DNA of 64,000 nucleotides, from contig JAFZVM010000130.1 of the NCBI GenBank assembly GCA_017617795.1, positions 62,001-126,000 of the forward strand. The letters are read 5' to 3'. Shown here piece by piece: positions 24,041-33,340 of this stretch; position 1 is the first letter of the stretch; every line of letters starts with the position of its first letter. The translations under genes and the position numbers were made by a program. The stretch is from Oscillospiraceae bacterium (lineage in GTDB: Bacteria > Bacillota > Clostridia > Oscillospirales > Oscillospiraceae). A model generated the notes under the pieces. That model did not search any database and was not told where the DNA came from. It worked only from the letters and a program-made list of their open reading frames with translations.

Positions 24041-24301
24041 TTATTCCCGCGGGTGCAGAAGCGCCTCTCTGATATCCGGCACCCCCAGCAGGTCTTCCAG
24101 GATATCCCGCAGATGGACCGGCTCCGCCTGTTCCCGGTTGAGCGCCGCTGCCACCAGCAGGGCAAATTCCCGATCCTCCGTCAGGTCCTCGACCCTGCCC
24201 GAGAGACTTCCGTCCTCCTCCCGGCCTTCTATCCCCCATCCCGTATAGCTTCCCAGCTCCTGTGTAAACAACTGCTGAGAAAAGACGGTATAATGTACCA
24301 T
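24041..24301 (-). CDS. Small protein, DUF6514-like
   Basis: An 86-residue soluble acidic protein. The opening VHYTVFSQQL, the GYTGWGIE-like SYTGWGIEG and the later LTEDREFALLVAAALNREQAEPVHLRDILEDLL resemble the Clostridia DUF6514 family; the match is from memory. No function is known to me. The start at 24301 follows GGAGGG by about 10 bases; upstream in-frame ATG codons have no ribosome binding site. It is a single gene with its own strong terminator. Confidence 0.65.
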   Translation of the reverse strand: MVHYTVFSQQLFTQELGSYTGWGIEGREEDGSLSGRVEDLTEDREFALLVAAALNREQAEPVHLRDILEDLLGVPDIREALLHPRE

Positions 24302-24427
24302 ATCAGGTTTCCCTCCGCCCCCGTTATTGTCCGCTTCCAAACTCAAATATCACTTATGCGAACTTTCATGTCGAATTTAACATCTCCGAAACATCCGCAC
24401 AAGGAAAACCGTTCGACAGATTCCGAC

Positions 24428-24461
24428 AAAAAACGGGGCCTGCACAGAATGCTGTGCAGGC
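24428..24461 (-). terminator. Terminator of the small P-loop protein gene
   Basis: Minus strand: GCCTGCACAG-CATT-CTGTGCAGGC, then CCCGTTTTTTG. It follows the stop codon by about 30 bases. Confidence 0.82.
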
Positions 24462-24493
24462 TCCGGATCAGGAAGGCCAGATATGGATGATTC

Positions 24494-24904
24494 TCAGAAG
24501 AATTTTTTGATCCCCTCGGTGGCGGATTCCACCGGCGCGGAGAGGGTGAGGGTAAAAGCGACGCCGTGTTTCGTGCTGAACCCTTCCAGCCAACTCAAAA
24601 ACGCTTCCGCGGATTCGACGGATCTGTCTTCGAACATTTTATACAGGTTATCTATAAAAACATGGCAAATATCGTAATTGCAGGCATGAAGCGCGCTGAG
24701 AAATCCTTTCATGTACTCCGTACTGCCGAAATCATAATCCGATGCCACGATAAGTCTTGCCTGGTGTGGAATGTCATAGGTGAGAGAGCGATCCTTCTCG
24801 ATGACTACCACGTCCCCCTGCTCCCCATCCAAGGCTTTCTGTACCAGGTCGATGAGCAGCTTGGTCTTGCCGGAGCCCTTGACGCCCATGATTACTTTGA
24901 TCAT
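24494..24904 (-). CDS. Small P-loop ATP-binding protein
   Basis: A 136-residue protein with Walker A GVKGSGKT at residues 7-14 and a likely Walker B in CHVFIDNL. It has the size of a RecA/ASCE core and no added domain. Similar stand-alone P-loop proteins occur in many Clostridia without a known role; automatic names such as PilT-like are not supported by pilus genes here. Start: the ATG at 24904 follows AAGGAG by 7 bases and begins MIKVIMGVKG; the longer frame upstream has no ribosome binding site. It is downstream of the carboxypeptidase gene on the same strand with a 100-base gap. Confidence 0.7.
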   Translation of the reverse strand: MIKVIMGVKGSGKTKLLIDLVQKALDGEQGDVVVIEKDRSLTYDIPHQARLIVASDYDFGSTEYMKGFLSALHACNYDICHVFIDNLYKMFEDRSVESAEAFLSWLEGFSTKHGVAFTLTLSAPVESATEGIKKFF

Positions 24905-25004
24905 AACCCGTCTCCTTTGCATGTATTTGATTCCTATGTCAGCAGTATAACATTTCCGCCGCCGTTCTTCAACCGGAATCTTCAGGAGTTTGGCAGGGTT
25001 TTCT

Positions 25005-26216
25005 TCATTCTCCGCCAAGGAACAGGAACCGGAGGAGCCGCCGCAGCACATTTCCCCAGGAAGCTCGGAGGATCGTCGCCTCCGCCGTCAGCTCCGCGCG
25101 GGCCAGTTCTCGTCCCTCTGCGTCCAGGAGCCGGAGATACCCCAATTGCTGTCCCGCTTCCACCGGCGCCTCCGCTTCCTCAGCAAGAACAAGTTCCTTC
25201 CGCAGACCGGCGATCTGTCTTTTTTCCAGCAGGAGCTTCGTCTGACCGGACACTGCCGGCTGCACCCAGCGGGAAGCCCCCATACGCACCGCCACAGGCG
25301 GCAGAGCAGCATCCGGCAGGAGCTCAATGAGCCGATAATTGGCAAAAGCGTGATTCAGCAGGAGCTTTGCGCTTTCAAAGCGGATATCCGAACTGGGCGC
25401 ATGGAGGATCACCGCCACATACTCCGTCCCGTCCCGCATGGCTGAGGCGCTGAGACAATACATGGCTTCCTGGGTAAAGCCGGTTTTCAATCCCGTTGCC
25501 CCCGGGTAAAAGCGAATGAGCTTGTTGGTGTTGCTCAGGCCGAAATTCCCGTTCCGCACCGTATCCGTCCAGATGGTGGTATATTTCCGGATCCATTCGC
25601 AGCTCAGAAGCTGACAGGACAGGACTGCGATATCCCAGGCGCAGCTGTAGTGCTCCTCCTGACAGGGAAGCCCGGTGCAGTTGGCATAAACCGTGTCCTC
25701 CATGCCCAGCTCCCTTGCCCGCTGATTCATTCGCTCCACAAAAGCCCCTTCGCTGCCCTCCGCAGCTTCCGCCAGGGCCACGGCCCCATCGTTGGCGGAG
25801 CTGACAGCCACGGCCTTGATCAGTTCCTCCGCCGTCATTGTCTCCCCCTCTTCGAGGAAGATCTGACTCCCGCCCATGGAGGCTGCGTAGGCTGAGCAGG
25901 TCACTTTCTGATCCAGCCGAAGGTCTCCCCTGTCTACCGCTTCCGTCACCAGGAGCAAGGTCATCACCTTGGTCACGCTGGCGATGGGCAGATGCTTGCG
26001 GGCTTCGCTCTCATAAAGACAGGTCCGGGTCTCCCGCTCCATAAGCACCGCCGCGCCCACAGAGGCAGAAACGTCATCCAGAGAAGACAGGGTCTCCACG
26101 GCGGCCCATTCATCCGGATCGAAGTCTTCTTCCTCCCCGCCCTCCGCTCCTGCCGGCATTACCAGCAAGGTCAGCGCCAGGATCAGCGCCAATGCGCTGC
26201 GCAGTTTCTTCATCAT
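25005..26216 (-). CDS. D-alanyl-D-alanine carboxypeptidase (PBP5/DacF type)
   Basis: A 403-residue secreted penicillin-binding protein that trims the last D-Ala of peptidoglycan stem peptides. A signal peptide opens the protein (MMKKLRSALALILALTLLV, then PAGAE). The three active-site motifs are in order: SVTK (SxxK), SAN (SxN) and KTG in GLKTGFT. The C-terminal domain after residue about 290 matches the PBP5 C-terminal beta domain, and the end holds a basic Leu/Arg-rich stretch that may attach to the membrane. The start follows AAGGAG by 7 bases. It is a monocistronic or two-gene unit. The symbol dacF is possible, but the sporulation role is not shown. Confidence 0.88.
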   Translation of the reverse strand: MMKKLRSALALILALTLLVMPAGAEGGEEEDFDPDEWAAVETLSSLDDVSASVGAAVLMERETRTCLYESEARKHLPIASVTKVMTLLLVTEAVDRGDLRLDQKVTCSAYAASMGGSQIFLEEGETMTAEELIKAVAVSSANDGAVALAEAAEGSEGAFVERMNQRARELGMEDTVYANCTGLPCQEEHYSCAWDIAVLSCQLLSCEWIRKYTTIWTDTVRNGNFGLSNTNKLIRFYPGATGLKTGFTQEAMYCLSASAMRDGTEYVAVILHAPSSDIRFESAKLLLNHAFANYRLIELLPDAALPPVAVRMGASRWVQPAVSGQTKLLLEKRQIAGLRKELVLAEEAEAPVEAGQQLGYLRLLDAEGRELARAELTAEATILRASWGNVLRRLLRFLFLGGE

Positions 26217-26265
26217 CCCATCGCTCCTTCCCGCGCCATGCGGCGCATTTAATCCTATGTTGCGA

Positions 26266-26295
26266 TTGACAGGGACATGACCGAACAGATACAAT
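26266..26295 (+). promoter_or_regulatory. Promoter of thiI-cinA
   Basis: Perfect TTGACA and TACAAT spaced 18 bases, about 37 bases upstream of the thiI start. Confidence 0.7.
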
Positions 26296-26332
26296 ACAGA
26301 TAGAATCTGATCAATGTTAATGAGGAAATACG

Positions 26333-27502
26333 ATGAACGATATTCTGCTGCTCAAGCCGGGTGAGCTGGTACTGAAAGGCCAGAACCGGCATTTTTTTGA
26401 GGATCGGCTCCGGTCCAACGTTGCCCGGCGGCTGAAAAGTCTGGGCCGTTTTCAGATCACCTCCGTCCAATCAACGGTCTATGTGGAACCTCTGGAAGAC
26501 GATATCGATCTGGACGAAGCTTTCCGCCGCTGCAGGCAGGTCTTCGGGATCATCTCCCTGTGCCGTGCCGCCGCCTGCGAGAAGGATAAGGATGCGATCC
26601 TGAACACCGCTTTGCGCTATCTGGAGCCGGAGCTCCGCAGGGCGAAAAGCTTCAAGGTGGAATCCAAACGCAGCGACAAGCGTTTTCCCATGACCTCGAT
26701 CCAGCTCAGCCAATACGTGGGCGGGGGCATCGGGGAAGCCTTTCCCGATCTGCCGGCGGATATGCACGACCCGGATCTGGTGGTCCATGTGGAAGTGCGG
26801 GAAACCGCCGCCTATGTTCACGCCGGCGGCGTACCCGGCGCGGGGGGACTGCCGGTGGGCACCTGCGGCCGGGCGGTCAGCCTGCTCTCCGGCGGCATTG
26901 ACAGTCCCGTATCCACCTACATGATCGCCCGCCGGGGGGTTCAGATCATCCCGGTACACTTTTTCTCCTTTCCCTATACCTCCGAGCTGGCCAAGGACAA
27001 GGTCCTCAAGCTGGCCAAAAAGCTGCTGCCCTGGTGCGGCAGACTCACTCTGGAGGTGATCCCCTTTACCCATATCCAGGAGGAGATCCGGGATAAATGT
27101 CCGGAGGAGTTCTTCACGCTCATCATGCGCCGCTTCATGATGCGGCTGGCCCAGTCCGTAGCCATGGCCAACGGCTGCGGCGCGCTGGTCACCGGGGAAA
27201 ACCTGGGACAGGTGGCCAGCCAGACCATGGAGGCGATCCGCTGCACGGAGGCGCCGCTGGAGCTGCCGGTACTCCGTCCGCTCATCGGCTTTGATAAGGA
27301 ACAGATCATCGGCATCGCCCGGCAGCTGGACACCTTTGAAACCTCCATTCTTCCCTATGAGGACTGCTGTACCGTATTCACGCCCCGGCATCCCAGGACA
27401 AAACCGAAGCCGGAAGAGGTGGAAGAGGCGGAAGCCGTTCTGGACGTGGAAGCCCTTTGCAGGGAAGCGCTGGAGAATACGGAAAGGATACCCATCCAAT
27501 GA
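26333..27502 (+). CDS. thiI: tRNA 4-thiouridine synthetase ThiI
   Basis: A 389-residue ATP-dependent sulfurtransferase that makes 4-thiouridine at tRNA position 8 and in many bacteria also feeds thiazole synthesis. Seen: an N-terminal ferredoxin-like part and THUMP domain (about residues 60-165), then the PP-loop SGGIDSP near residue 187, and VTGENLGQVASQT. It has no C-terminal rhodanese domain, as is usual for Bacillota ThiI, so sulfur must come from a separate carrier. Its stop overlaps the cinA start (ATGA). Confidence 0.95.
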   Translation: MNDILLLKPGELVLKGQNRHFFEDRLRSNVARRLKSLGRFQITSVQSTVYVEPLEDDIDLDEAFRRCRQVFGIISLCRAAACEKDKDAILNTALRYLEPELRRAKSFKVESKRSDKRFPMTSIQLSQYVGGGIGEAFPDLPADMHDPDLVVHVEVRETAAYVHAGGVPGAGGLPVGTCGRAVSLLSGGIDSPVSTYMIARRGVQIIPVHFFSFPYTSELAKDKVLKLAKKLLPWCGRLTLEVIPFTHIQEEIRDKCPEEFFTLIMRRFMMRLAQSVAMANGCGALVTGENLGQVASQTMEAIRCTEAPLELPVLRPLIGFDKEQIIGIARQLDTFETSILPYEDCCTVFTPRHPRTKPKPEEVEEAEAVLDVEALCREALENTERIPIQ

Positions 27503-28752
27503 GTCATAAAGCAGAGATCCTCGCCGTGGGGACGGAGATCCTCCTGGGCGATATTGTGAATTCCGACGCCGCGGAGGTATCCCGCGCCCTGTCCTCCCTC
27601 GGCATCGACGTATGCTGGCACAGCGTTGTCGGGGACAATCCCGAACGGCTGCGGGAAGCGGTGGAGATCGCCAAAGGCCGTGCGGATATCCTGATCACCA
27701 CCGGCGGTCTCGGCCCCACCTATGACGACCTGACCAAGGAGACCCTGGCCTCCTGTTTTGGCCTCCCTCTGGTGTTCCACCCGGAGGAAGTGGAGAAGAT
27801 CAAGGCGTTTTTCTCCTCCATCGGCAAAGAAATGACGGAGAACAACCTCAGCCAGGCCTGGCTGCCGGAGGGATGCACCCCGTTTTTCAATTACAACGGC
27901 ACGGCCCCCGGCTGCGGCTTCACCGCCCTGGGCATGCAGGTGGCGATGCTTCCCGGTCCCCCGAGAGAGCTGCGGAAAATGGTGGAGACCGGGCTGATCC
28001 CCTGGCTGAAGCAGTTCAGCGAAGGGGTGCTCATCTCCCACGTCATCCGGGTCTTCGGCATGGGGGAAAGCGCCGTGGAAGCCATGCTCCATGACCGGAT
28101 GGAGGCCCTCACCAACCCAACGCTGGCCCCCTACGCAGGCACCGGAGAAATGCGCCTGCGCGTCAGCGCCAAGGTTGCGGATGAAGCGGCGGCGGAAGCC
28201 CTGGCCGCTCCGGTGGTCCGGGAGGTATGCGAAGCGCTGGGAGATCTGGTCTATGCCGTGGACGAGCCTTCGCTGGAAGCCGTCTGTCTCAGGCTGCTGA
28301 CGGAACGCGGGCTCACCTTCGCCGCGGCGGAGAGCTGCACCGGCGGTCTCATCGCCAAGCGGATCACCGATCTCCCCGGCGCCTCCGCCGTTTTTCTGGG
28401 GGGCGTGGTATCCTACACCAATACCGTAAAGGAGCGCATCCTGGGCGTACCCTCAGACGTGCTGGAACGGTTCGGCGCGGTCAGCCGGGAAACCGCGCTG
28501 GCCATGGCGGCCGGGGTGCGGGAGCGTACCGGCGCGGATCTGGCGGTAAGCGTCACCGGTATATGCGGACCCGGAACGGACGAACGAGATACCCCTGTCG
28601 GAACGGGCTTCGTGGGCTTCGCCGGGCCGGACCTTCTGGTCTGCCGTCCCATACAGATGGGTGCGGATCGGGAGCGGGGCCGTGTGGTGGCGGCATCCCA
28701 CGCTTTTGATCTCCTGCGCCGCTGGCTCACCGGAACGCTGCGGGAAACATGA
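27499..28752 (+). CDS. cinA: CinA, competence/damage-inducible protein; nicotinamide-nucleotide amidase
   Basis: A 417-residue two-domain protein. The N-terminal COG1058 domain (MoCF-like, ADP-ribose pyrophosphatase activity in studied members) opens with AEILAVGTEILLGDIVNSD and has TTGGLGPTYDD. The C-terminal CinA domain (from about residue 255) has AAAESCTGGLIAKRIT and the SVTGICGPG motif of NMN deamidases. Together they recycle pyridine nucleotides. The start at 27499 overlaps the thiI stop by 4 bases, so the frame's earlier start inside thiI is rejected. In many Bacillota cinA is next to pgsA or recA; here it is about 7-10 kb away. Confidence 0.93.
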   Translation: MSHKAEILAVGTEILLGDIVNSDAAEVSRALSSLGIDVCWHSVVGDNPERLREAVEIAKGRADILITTGGLGPTYDDLTKETLASCFGLPLVFHPEEVEKIKAFFSSIGKEMTENNLSQAWLPEGCTPFFNYNGTAPGCGFTALGMQVAMLPGPPRELRKMVETGLIPWLKQFSEGVLISHVIRVFGMGESAVEAMLHDRMEALTNPTLAPYAGTGEMRLRVSAKVADEAAAEALAAPVVREVCEALGDLVYAVDEPSLEAVCLRLLTERGLTFAAAESCTGGLIAKRITDLPGASAVFLGGVVSYTNTVKERILGVPSDVLERFGAVSRETALAMAAGVRERTGADLAVSVTGICGPGTDERDTPVGTGFVGFAGPDLLVCRPIQMGADRERGRVVAASHAFDLLRRWLTGTLRET

Positions 28753-28794
28753 GTGTTTTCCGCATTGGGACTATCCATCGATCTCACCTTGTGA

Positions 28795-28800
28795 TATAAT
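28795..28800 (+). promoter_or_regulatory. Extended -10 promoter before the lipoprotein gene
   Basis: Perfect TATAAT preceded by TGA (TGn extension), 66 bases upstream of the start. No good -35 is seen 17 bases further up, which is acceptable for an extended -10. Confidence 0.5.
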
Positions 28801-28865
28801 GTCAGAATAGGAAATCAAGCGGCGGCGCCGCGGATTATTCATCTCGTTCGGGGAGGCGGAAAGCG

Positions 28866-30197
28866 TTGAAACAGCTGGCAAAATGTTTGCTTCTCGGCTG
28901 TATGCTGCTGTTCCTGCTGCTTCTCAGCGCCTGCAGCCCCGGAAGGGATATGGAAGAGCTGATGGCCCTTCCCAAGCTTCCCCAGGAGTATCTGGAGCTT
29001 CAGCAGGCGCTGGACGACCTGCAGGCGGGAGGCGCCGCCTTTTCCGCACCGGTCTCCGGCAGCTACCGCCAGTCCGTTCAATTCTACGATGTGAACGGGG
29101 ACGGCGCCGAAGAAGCCCTGGCCTTCTTCCGGACATCCGGAGAAAGGCCGCTGAAGATCTGTATTTTCATCCGCAGCGGCAGCCGATATGAGACCGCTGC
29201 CGTGGTGGAAGGCGACGGGGCCAGCATTGAGAGCGTCACGTACGCGGACATGGACGGGGATGGCTGGACCGAGCTGGTAGTCGGCTGGGGCATGGATGCT
29301 GAGCTGAAGATGCTCACCGTATACTCCCTCAAGGCCTTCCAGGTCTCCCCCATCGCCAACGCGGGTTATACCCAATACACCGTCGGGGACCTGAATGAAG
29401 ACGGCCACAGCGAGCTGCTGCTGGTCCGTCTGGGAGATGGGGACAAGAACGGGACCGCTGAACTGATCGGCGTCAGCCGGGACGGGGAAACGGTGAACGC
29501 CTCCTCCCGCATCTCCACGGGGATGGAGAGCATCAGCCGGCTGACCTGCGGCACCCTGCTCGACCGGAAACCCGCTCTGTTTGTGGAAGGCAGCGTTTCC
29601 GGAAGCCTGGTGACGGATATCCTGCTCTGCGAAGGAGAAACTCTGCGGAATGTCACCCTTGGGAGCGATGAGATCAGCGAAGGGACCTTCCGCAGTTCTT
29701 CCGTGGGACTGCGGGATATGAACGGGGACGGCGTGCCCGAGATCCCCATCCCCCGCGCCCTGCCCGCCCAGGGAGAAACGATATACCGGGTGCTGGACTG
29801 GTACGCCTTCAACAGCCGCGGCATACGCCGCCTCCAGCTCAGCACCTACCACAACTTCTCCGACAGCTGGTATCTGACCTTGTCCGAGTATTGGGGAGAC
29901 CGCATCAGCATCCGCCGGGAGGATACGGATGCGGGCGAACGGGCGGTGGTCTTCTCCCGGTGGAACGGTGCGGATAAACCGGTGACGGATTTCCTGATCA
30001 TTTATACCATCTCCGGCGCCAGCCGCGAGGAACTGGCTTCCCGGCAAGGGCGGTTCATCCTCTATTCCGGTGCGGAGATCACCTATGCGGCCCAGCTGCT
30101 TCTCACAAAAGACGACTGGTCTCTCGCTCCGGACGAAACTCAGATCCGGCGCAGCTTTGGTTTGATTTACTCCGAGTGGATCAGCGGCTCCACCTGA
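28866..30197 (+). CDS. Lipoprotein with FG-GAP/VCBS-like repeats
   Basis: A 443-residue exported lipoprotein. It starts with TTG, 9 bases after GGGAGG. The signal peptide (LLLGCMLLFLLLL) ends in the lipobox LSAC. The mature protein has repeated Asp-rich turns (DVNGDG, DMDGDG, DLNEDG, DMNGDG) spaced about 55-150 residues, as in calcium-binding beta-propeller FG-GAP/VCBS repeats. The function is unknown; the position right before a two-component system suggests it senses or is controlled at the cell surface. The stop is only 14 bases before the response regulator start. Confidence 0.8.
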   Translation: MKQLAKCLLLGCMLLFLLLLSACSPGRDMEELMALPKLPQEYLELQQALDDLQAGGAAFSAPVSGSYRQSVQFYDVNGDGAEEALAFFRTSGERPLKICIFIRSGSRYETAAVVEGDGASIESVTYADMDGDGWTELVVGWGMDAELKMLTVYSLKAFQVSPIANAGYTQYTVGDLNEDGHSELLLVRLGDGDKNGTAELIGVSRDGETVNASSRISTGMESISRLTCGTLLDRKPALFVEGSVSGSLVTDILLCEGETLRNVTLGSDEISEGTFRSSSVGLRDMNGDGVPEIPIPRALPAQGETIYRVLDWYAFNSRGIRRLQLSTYHNFSDSWYLTLSEYWGDRISIRREDTDAGERAVVFSRWNGADKPVTDFLIIYTISGASREELASRQGRFILYSGAEITYAAQLLLTKDDWSLAPDETQIRRSFGLIYSEWISGST

Positions 30198-30211
30198 AAG
30201 GAAATGGGATC

Positions 30212-30901
30212 ATGAAGAAGATTTTGGTTCTCGAAGACGAATCCAGCATCCGCAGCTTCCTGGTCATCAATCTGCGGCGCTCCGGTTATGAGCCCATAGA
30301 AGCGGAAACCGGGGAGGAAGCGTTCCGCCAGCTGCAGCTGCATCCGGATATCAATCTGGCTCTCCTGGATATCATGCTGCCCGATACGGACGGTTTCGAG
30401 GTCTGCCGCAAGATCCGTGCCTCCGGAAGCAAGATGGGCATCATCATGCTCACTGCCCGCTCCCAGGAGATGGACAAGGTCACCGGTCTGATGACCGGCG
30501 CGGACGACTATGTCACAAAACCTCTGGCCTCCATCGCTGAGCTGACCGCCCGGGTGGACGCCCTGTACCGCCGGGTGGGCGGCGGGGATAACGAGGACCC
30601 GACGGAGATCGTCCGGGGCGCCTTCCGCCTCAGCACCAGGAACCGGACCTTGGAAAAGAATGGGGTCCGGATCCGTCTGACCCAGGTTGAATACGCCATT
30701 GTCAAGCTTTTTATGGATAATCCGGGGAAAGCGCTCTCCCGGGAGGAGATCCTTTCCTCCGTCTGGGGGAAGGATTACAACGGCGAGCTGAAGATCGTGG
30801 ATGTAAACATCCGGCGTCTGCGGCTGAAGGTGGAGGATGATCCTCAGAATCCCACCTGCATCACCACCGTCTGGGGATACGGCTACAAATGGGGGATCTG
30901 A
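30212..30901 (+). CDS. OmpR-family response regulator
   Basis: A 229-residue DNA-binding response regulator. The receiver domain has the acidic pocket LEDE near the N-terminus, the phospho-acceptor Asp in LALLDIMLPDTDG, and Lys in VTKPL. A winged-helix C-terminal domain follows (LTQVEYAIVKLFMDNPGKALSREEIL and VDVNIRRLRLKVEDDP). Start: the ATG at 30212 follows AAAGGAAATGGGATC; the upstream in-frame ATG lies within the lipoprotein gene. It overlaps the histidine kinase gene by 13 bases. Its targets are unknown. Confidence 0.93.
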   Translation: MKKILVLEDESSIRSFLVINLRRSGYEPIEAETGEEAFRQLQLHPDINLALLDIMLPDTDGFEVCRKIRASGSKMGIIMLTARSQEMDKVTGLMTGADDYVTKPLASIAELTARVDALYRRVGGGDNEDPTEIVRGAFRLSTRNRTLEKNGVRIRLTQVEYAIVKLFMDNPGKALSREEILSSVWGKDYNGELKIVDVNIRRLRLKVEDDPQNPTCITTVWGYGYKWGI

Positions 30902-32352
30902 AGGAGCGCGGCCGGGGCGGTCTGAATCTCAAGGGCATCCGGGCCAAATGGATGCTCAACAGCATGCTTCTGGTGGTGCTGGCTTTGCTTTTGGGGCTGG
31001 CCGCCTATTCCTTTGCCATCAGCAGCTACTACTACAGCGGCGTCCGCTCCGCGCTGGAGTCCAAGGCCAAGACCTCCTCGGACTTCTTTGCCAACTACGT
31101 CACACGCACCTACGCGGAATACTACCAGAGCGCCTATAAGTATACGGAGATCTTTGACGGCCGGGATCGGATGGAGCTTCAGTTCGTCAATTCCACCGGG
31201 CGCATCCTGGTCTCCACCTCCGGCCTTTCCGCCGGCTCGCATCCCAATACACCGGATATCACCGAAGCCATCAGCACCCGCGCTCTGAGCACCTGGCAGG
31301 GCCGCAGCCCGGCCACGGGCGAGCGGATTCTGGCAGTCTCCAGCCCCATGCTTTACGGTCAGGGCCAGGTGGTAGGCGTTATCCGGTATGTCACCAGTCT
31401 GCGGCTGGTAGACCGGCAGGTCTTTCTGAGCATCCTTGTGGGCTGCGGGATCGGACTGGGCGTTATCCTGGTCGTGCTGATCAGCAACCTGTTCTTTATC
31501 CGTTCCATCCTCTCCCCGATCCAGAAGGTCACGGTGATGACCCGGCGCATCGCGGACGGAGGCTTCGGCGCCCAGATCGAAAACAAGTATGAGGACGAGA
31601 TCGGGGACATGGTCGGCGCCATCAATGAGATGTCCATGCAGCTGAGCCAATCGGAAAAAATGAAAGCGGAGTTCATTTCCTCCGTCTCCCATGAATTGCG
31701 CACCCCCCTCACCGCCATCGCCGGATGGGGCGAAACGCTGGAGTACGACGAGACGCTCAGCGCGGACAGCCGGAAGGGGCTGGACATCATCCTCAAGGAG
31801 GCCAGACGGCTCTCCAATATGGTGGAAGAGCTCCTGGTCTTCACCCGCATCGAAGACGGCCGGTTCACGGTAAACATCGAAATGCTCGATGTGGGCGCCG
31901 AACTGGAGGAAGCGATCTTTACATACCGGGAGCTGCTGAAGCAGGAGGGGATCCAGCTCTTCTATGATCCCCCCGAGGATCCGCTCCCCCTGATCCCCGG
32001 CGATCCGGAGCGGCTGAAACAGGTGATCCTGAACATTCTGGACAACGCCGCCAAGCATGGGGGCAGCGGCAAGCGCATCACGGTCACCAGCGACCTGGTG
32101 GAGAACGCGCCGGAAACGGGATGCGACTGCGTCCGCATCCGGATCCGGGATTACGGTCCCGGTATCCCGCCGGATGAGCTGCCCCGGGTGAAGCTGAAAT
32201 TTTACAAGGGCAGCAGCAAGGCCAGAGGCAGCGGCATCGGCCTTGCCGTCTGCGACGAGATCATCCGTCGGCATAACGGCGTTCTGGATATCGCCAATGC
32301 CGACGAGGGCACCGGGACCGTGGTCACGATCCTCCTGCCCACCACAGAATAA
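30889..32352 (+). CDS. Membrane sensor histidine kinase
   Basis: A 487-residue kinase. Two transmembrane segments (about residues 24-46 and 180-205) flank an extracytoplasmic sensing domain of about 130 residues. A HAMP-like linker follows, then the phospho-acceptor SSVSHELRTPL, the N box NILDNAAKHG, and the G boxes RDYGPGIPP and GSGIGLAVC. It forms a pair with the response regulator upstream (13-base overlap). The start ATG lies inside that gene, and an AAGGAG follows it without a well-placed start, so the exact first codon is uncertain. Confidence 0.92.
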   Translation: MGDLKERGRGGLNLKGIRAKWMLNSMLLVVLALLLGLAAYSFAISSYYYSGVRSALESKAKTSSDFFANYVTRTYAEYYQSAYKYTEIFDGRDRMELQFVNSTGRILVSTSGLSAGSHPNTPDITEAISTRALSTWQGRSPATGERILAVSSPMLYGQGQVVGVIRYVTSLRLVDRQVFLSILVGCGIGLGVILVVLISNLFFIRSILSPIQKVTVMTRRIADGGFGAQIENKYEDEIGDMVGAINEMSMQLSQSEKMKAEFISSVSHELRTPLTAIAGWGETLEYDETLSADSRKGLDIILKEARRLSNMVEELLVFTRIEDGRFTVNIEMLDVGAELEEAIFTYRELLKQEGIQLFYDPPEDPLPLIPGDPERLKQVILNILDNAAKHGGSGKRITVTSDLVENAPETGCDCVRIRIRDYGPGIPPDELPRVKLKFYKGSSKARGSGIGLAVCDEIIRRHNGVLDIANADEGTGTVVTILLPTTE

Positions 32353-32379
32353 CGAAAACACGGAGAAGGGATCTCATCC

Positions 32380-33333
32380 ATGTCCGATCAACAAAAACGG
32401 GGAAATGATTTCCGTACGACCATCGGCGGCCAGGCATTGATGGAAGGCATCCTCATGCGGGGCCCGAAGAAGGAGGCCATCGTATGCCGCGGCCAGGACG
32501 GGCTCATCCGCAAGGTGGAGGAGCTGCGGCTCATCAAGGACCGTTACCCTGTCTGCGGTCTGCCGCTCATCCGCGGCGTCGTGACCTTTTTCGATTCTCT
32601 GGTCCACGGGGTCAAGGCCCTGATGTTCTCCGCCGAACAGCTTCCGGAGGAGGAGCAGGCCGCTCAGGAGGACAAGCTGGATCAGTGGATCAACGCGCAT
32701 TTTCAGGGAGAAACGGCAAAAAAGCTCATTATCGGCGTCTCCGTTGCTCTGGGCGTCATCATGGCCGTCGGTCTGTTCATGCTCCTCCCCTATCTGCTCA
32801 CCGCCTTTCTGACGGGGCCGATCCGGTCCAGCTTTGTGAAGAACCTCATCGACGGCGCTCTGCGCATCCTGATCTTTCTTCTCTATCTCTGGCTGGTGAC
32901 CCGTGTCCCGGATATCCACCGGGTCTTCGAGTACCACGGAGCCGAGCACAAATCCATTCATTGTTATGAGAAGGGACTGGAGCTCACAGTGGAAAACGTA
33001 CGTCCCCAGCCCAGAGCCCATCCCCGCTGCGGCACCAGTTTTCTCTTCGTGGTCATGATCATCAGCATCCTGGTATTCAGCGTGGTAAGCTGGAAAAACA
33101 AGCTGGTCGCCCTGGTCCTGCGGCTTCTGCTCCTGCCGGTAGTGGTGGCCTTCAGCTATGAGCTGAACCGGTGGGTGGGGCGGCACGACAACTGGCTTTC
33201 CTCCATCCTCTCGGCTCCCGGAAAGGCCCTGCAGCGCCTGACGGTGTACGAGCCGGACGACGGAATGATCGAGTGCGCCATCGAGGCGCTGAAGCTGGTC
33301 ATTCCGGAGGAGAAGGGTTCAGATCGGTGGTGA
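32380..33333 (+). CDS. DUF1385 family membrane protein (YqhQ-like)
   Basis: A 317-residue membrane protein with four hydrophobic segments. The family marks are TIGGQALMEGILMRGPK at the start, LPLIRGVVTFFDSL, and EYHGAEHKSIHCYEKG with conserved His. The role is not established; it commonly lies next to prmC or prfA in Clostridia, as here. It follows the kinase gene by 27 bases and may continue the same transcript. Confidence 0.9.
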   Translation: MSDQQKRGNDFRTTIGGQALMEGILMRGPKKEAIVCRGQDGLIRKVEELRLIKDRYPVCGLPLIRGVVTFFDSLVHGVKALMFSAEQLPEEEQAAQEDKLDQWINAHFQGETAKKLIIGVSVALGVIMAVGLFMLLPYLLTAFLTGPIRSSFVKNLIDGALRILIFLLYLWLVTRVPDIHRVFEYHGAEHKSIHCYEKGLELTVENVRPQPRAHPRCGTSFLFVVMIISILVFSVVSWKNKLVALVLRLLLLPVVVAFSYELNRWVGRHDNWLSSILSAPGKALQRLTVYEPDDGMIECAIEALKLVIPEEKGSDRW

Positions 33334-33340
33334 TGCGCCT

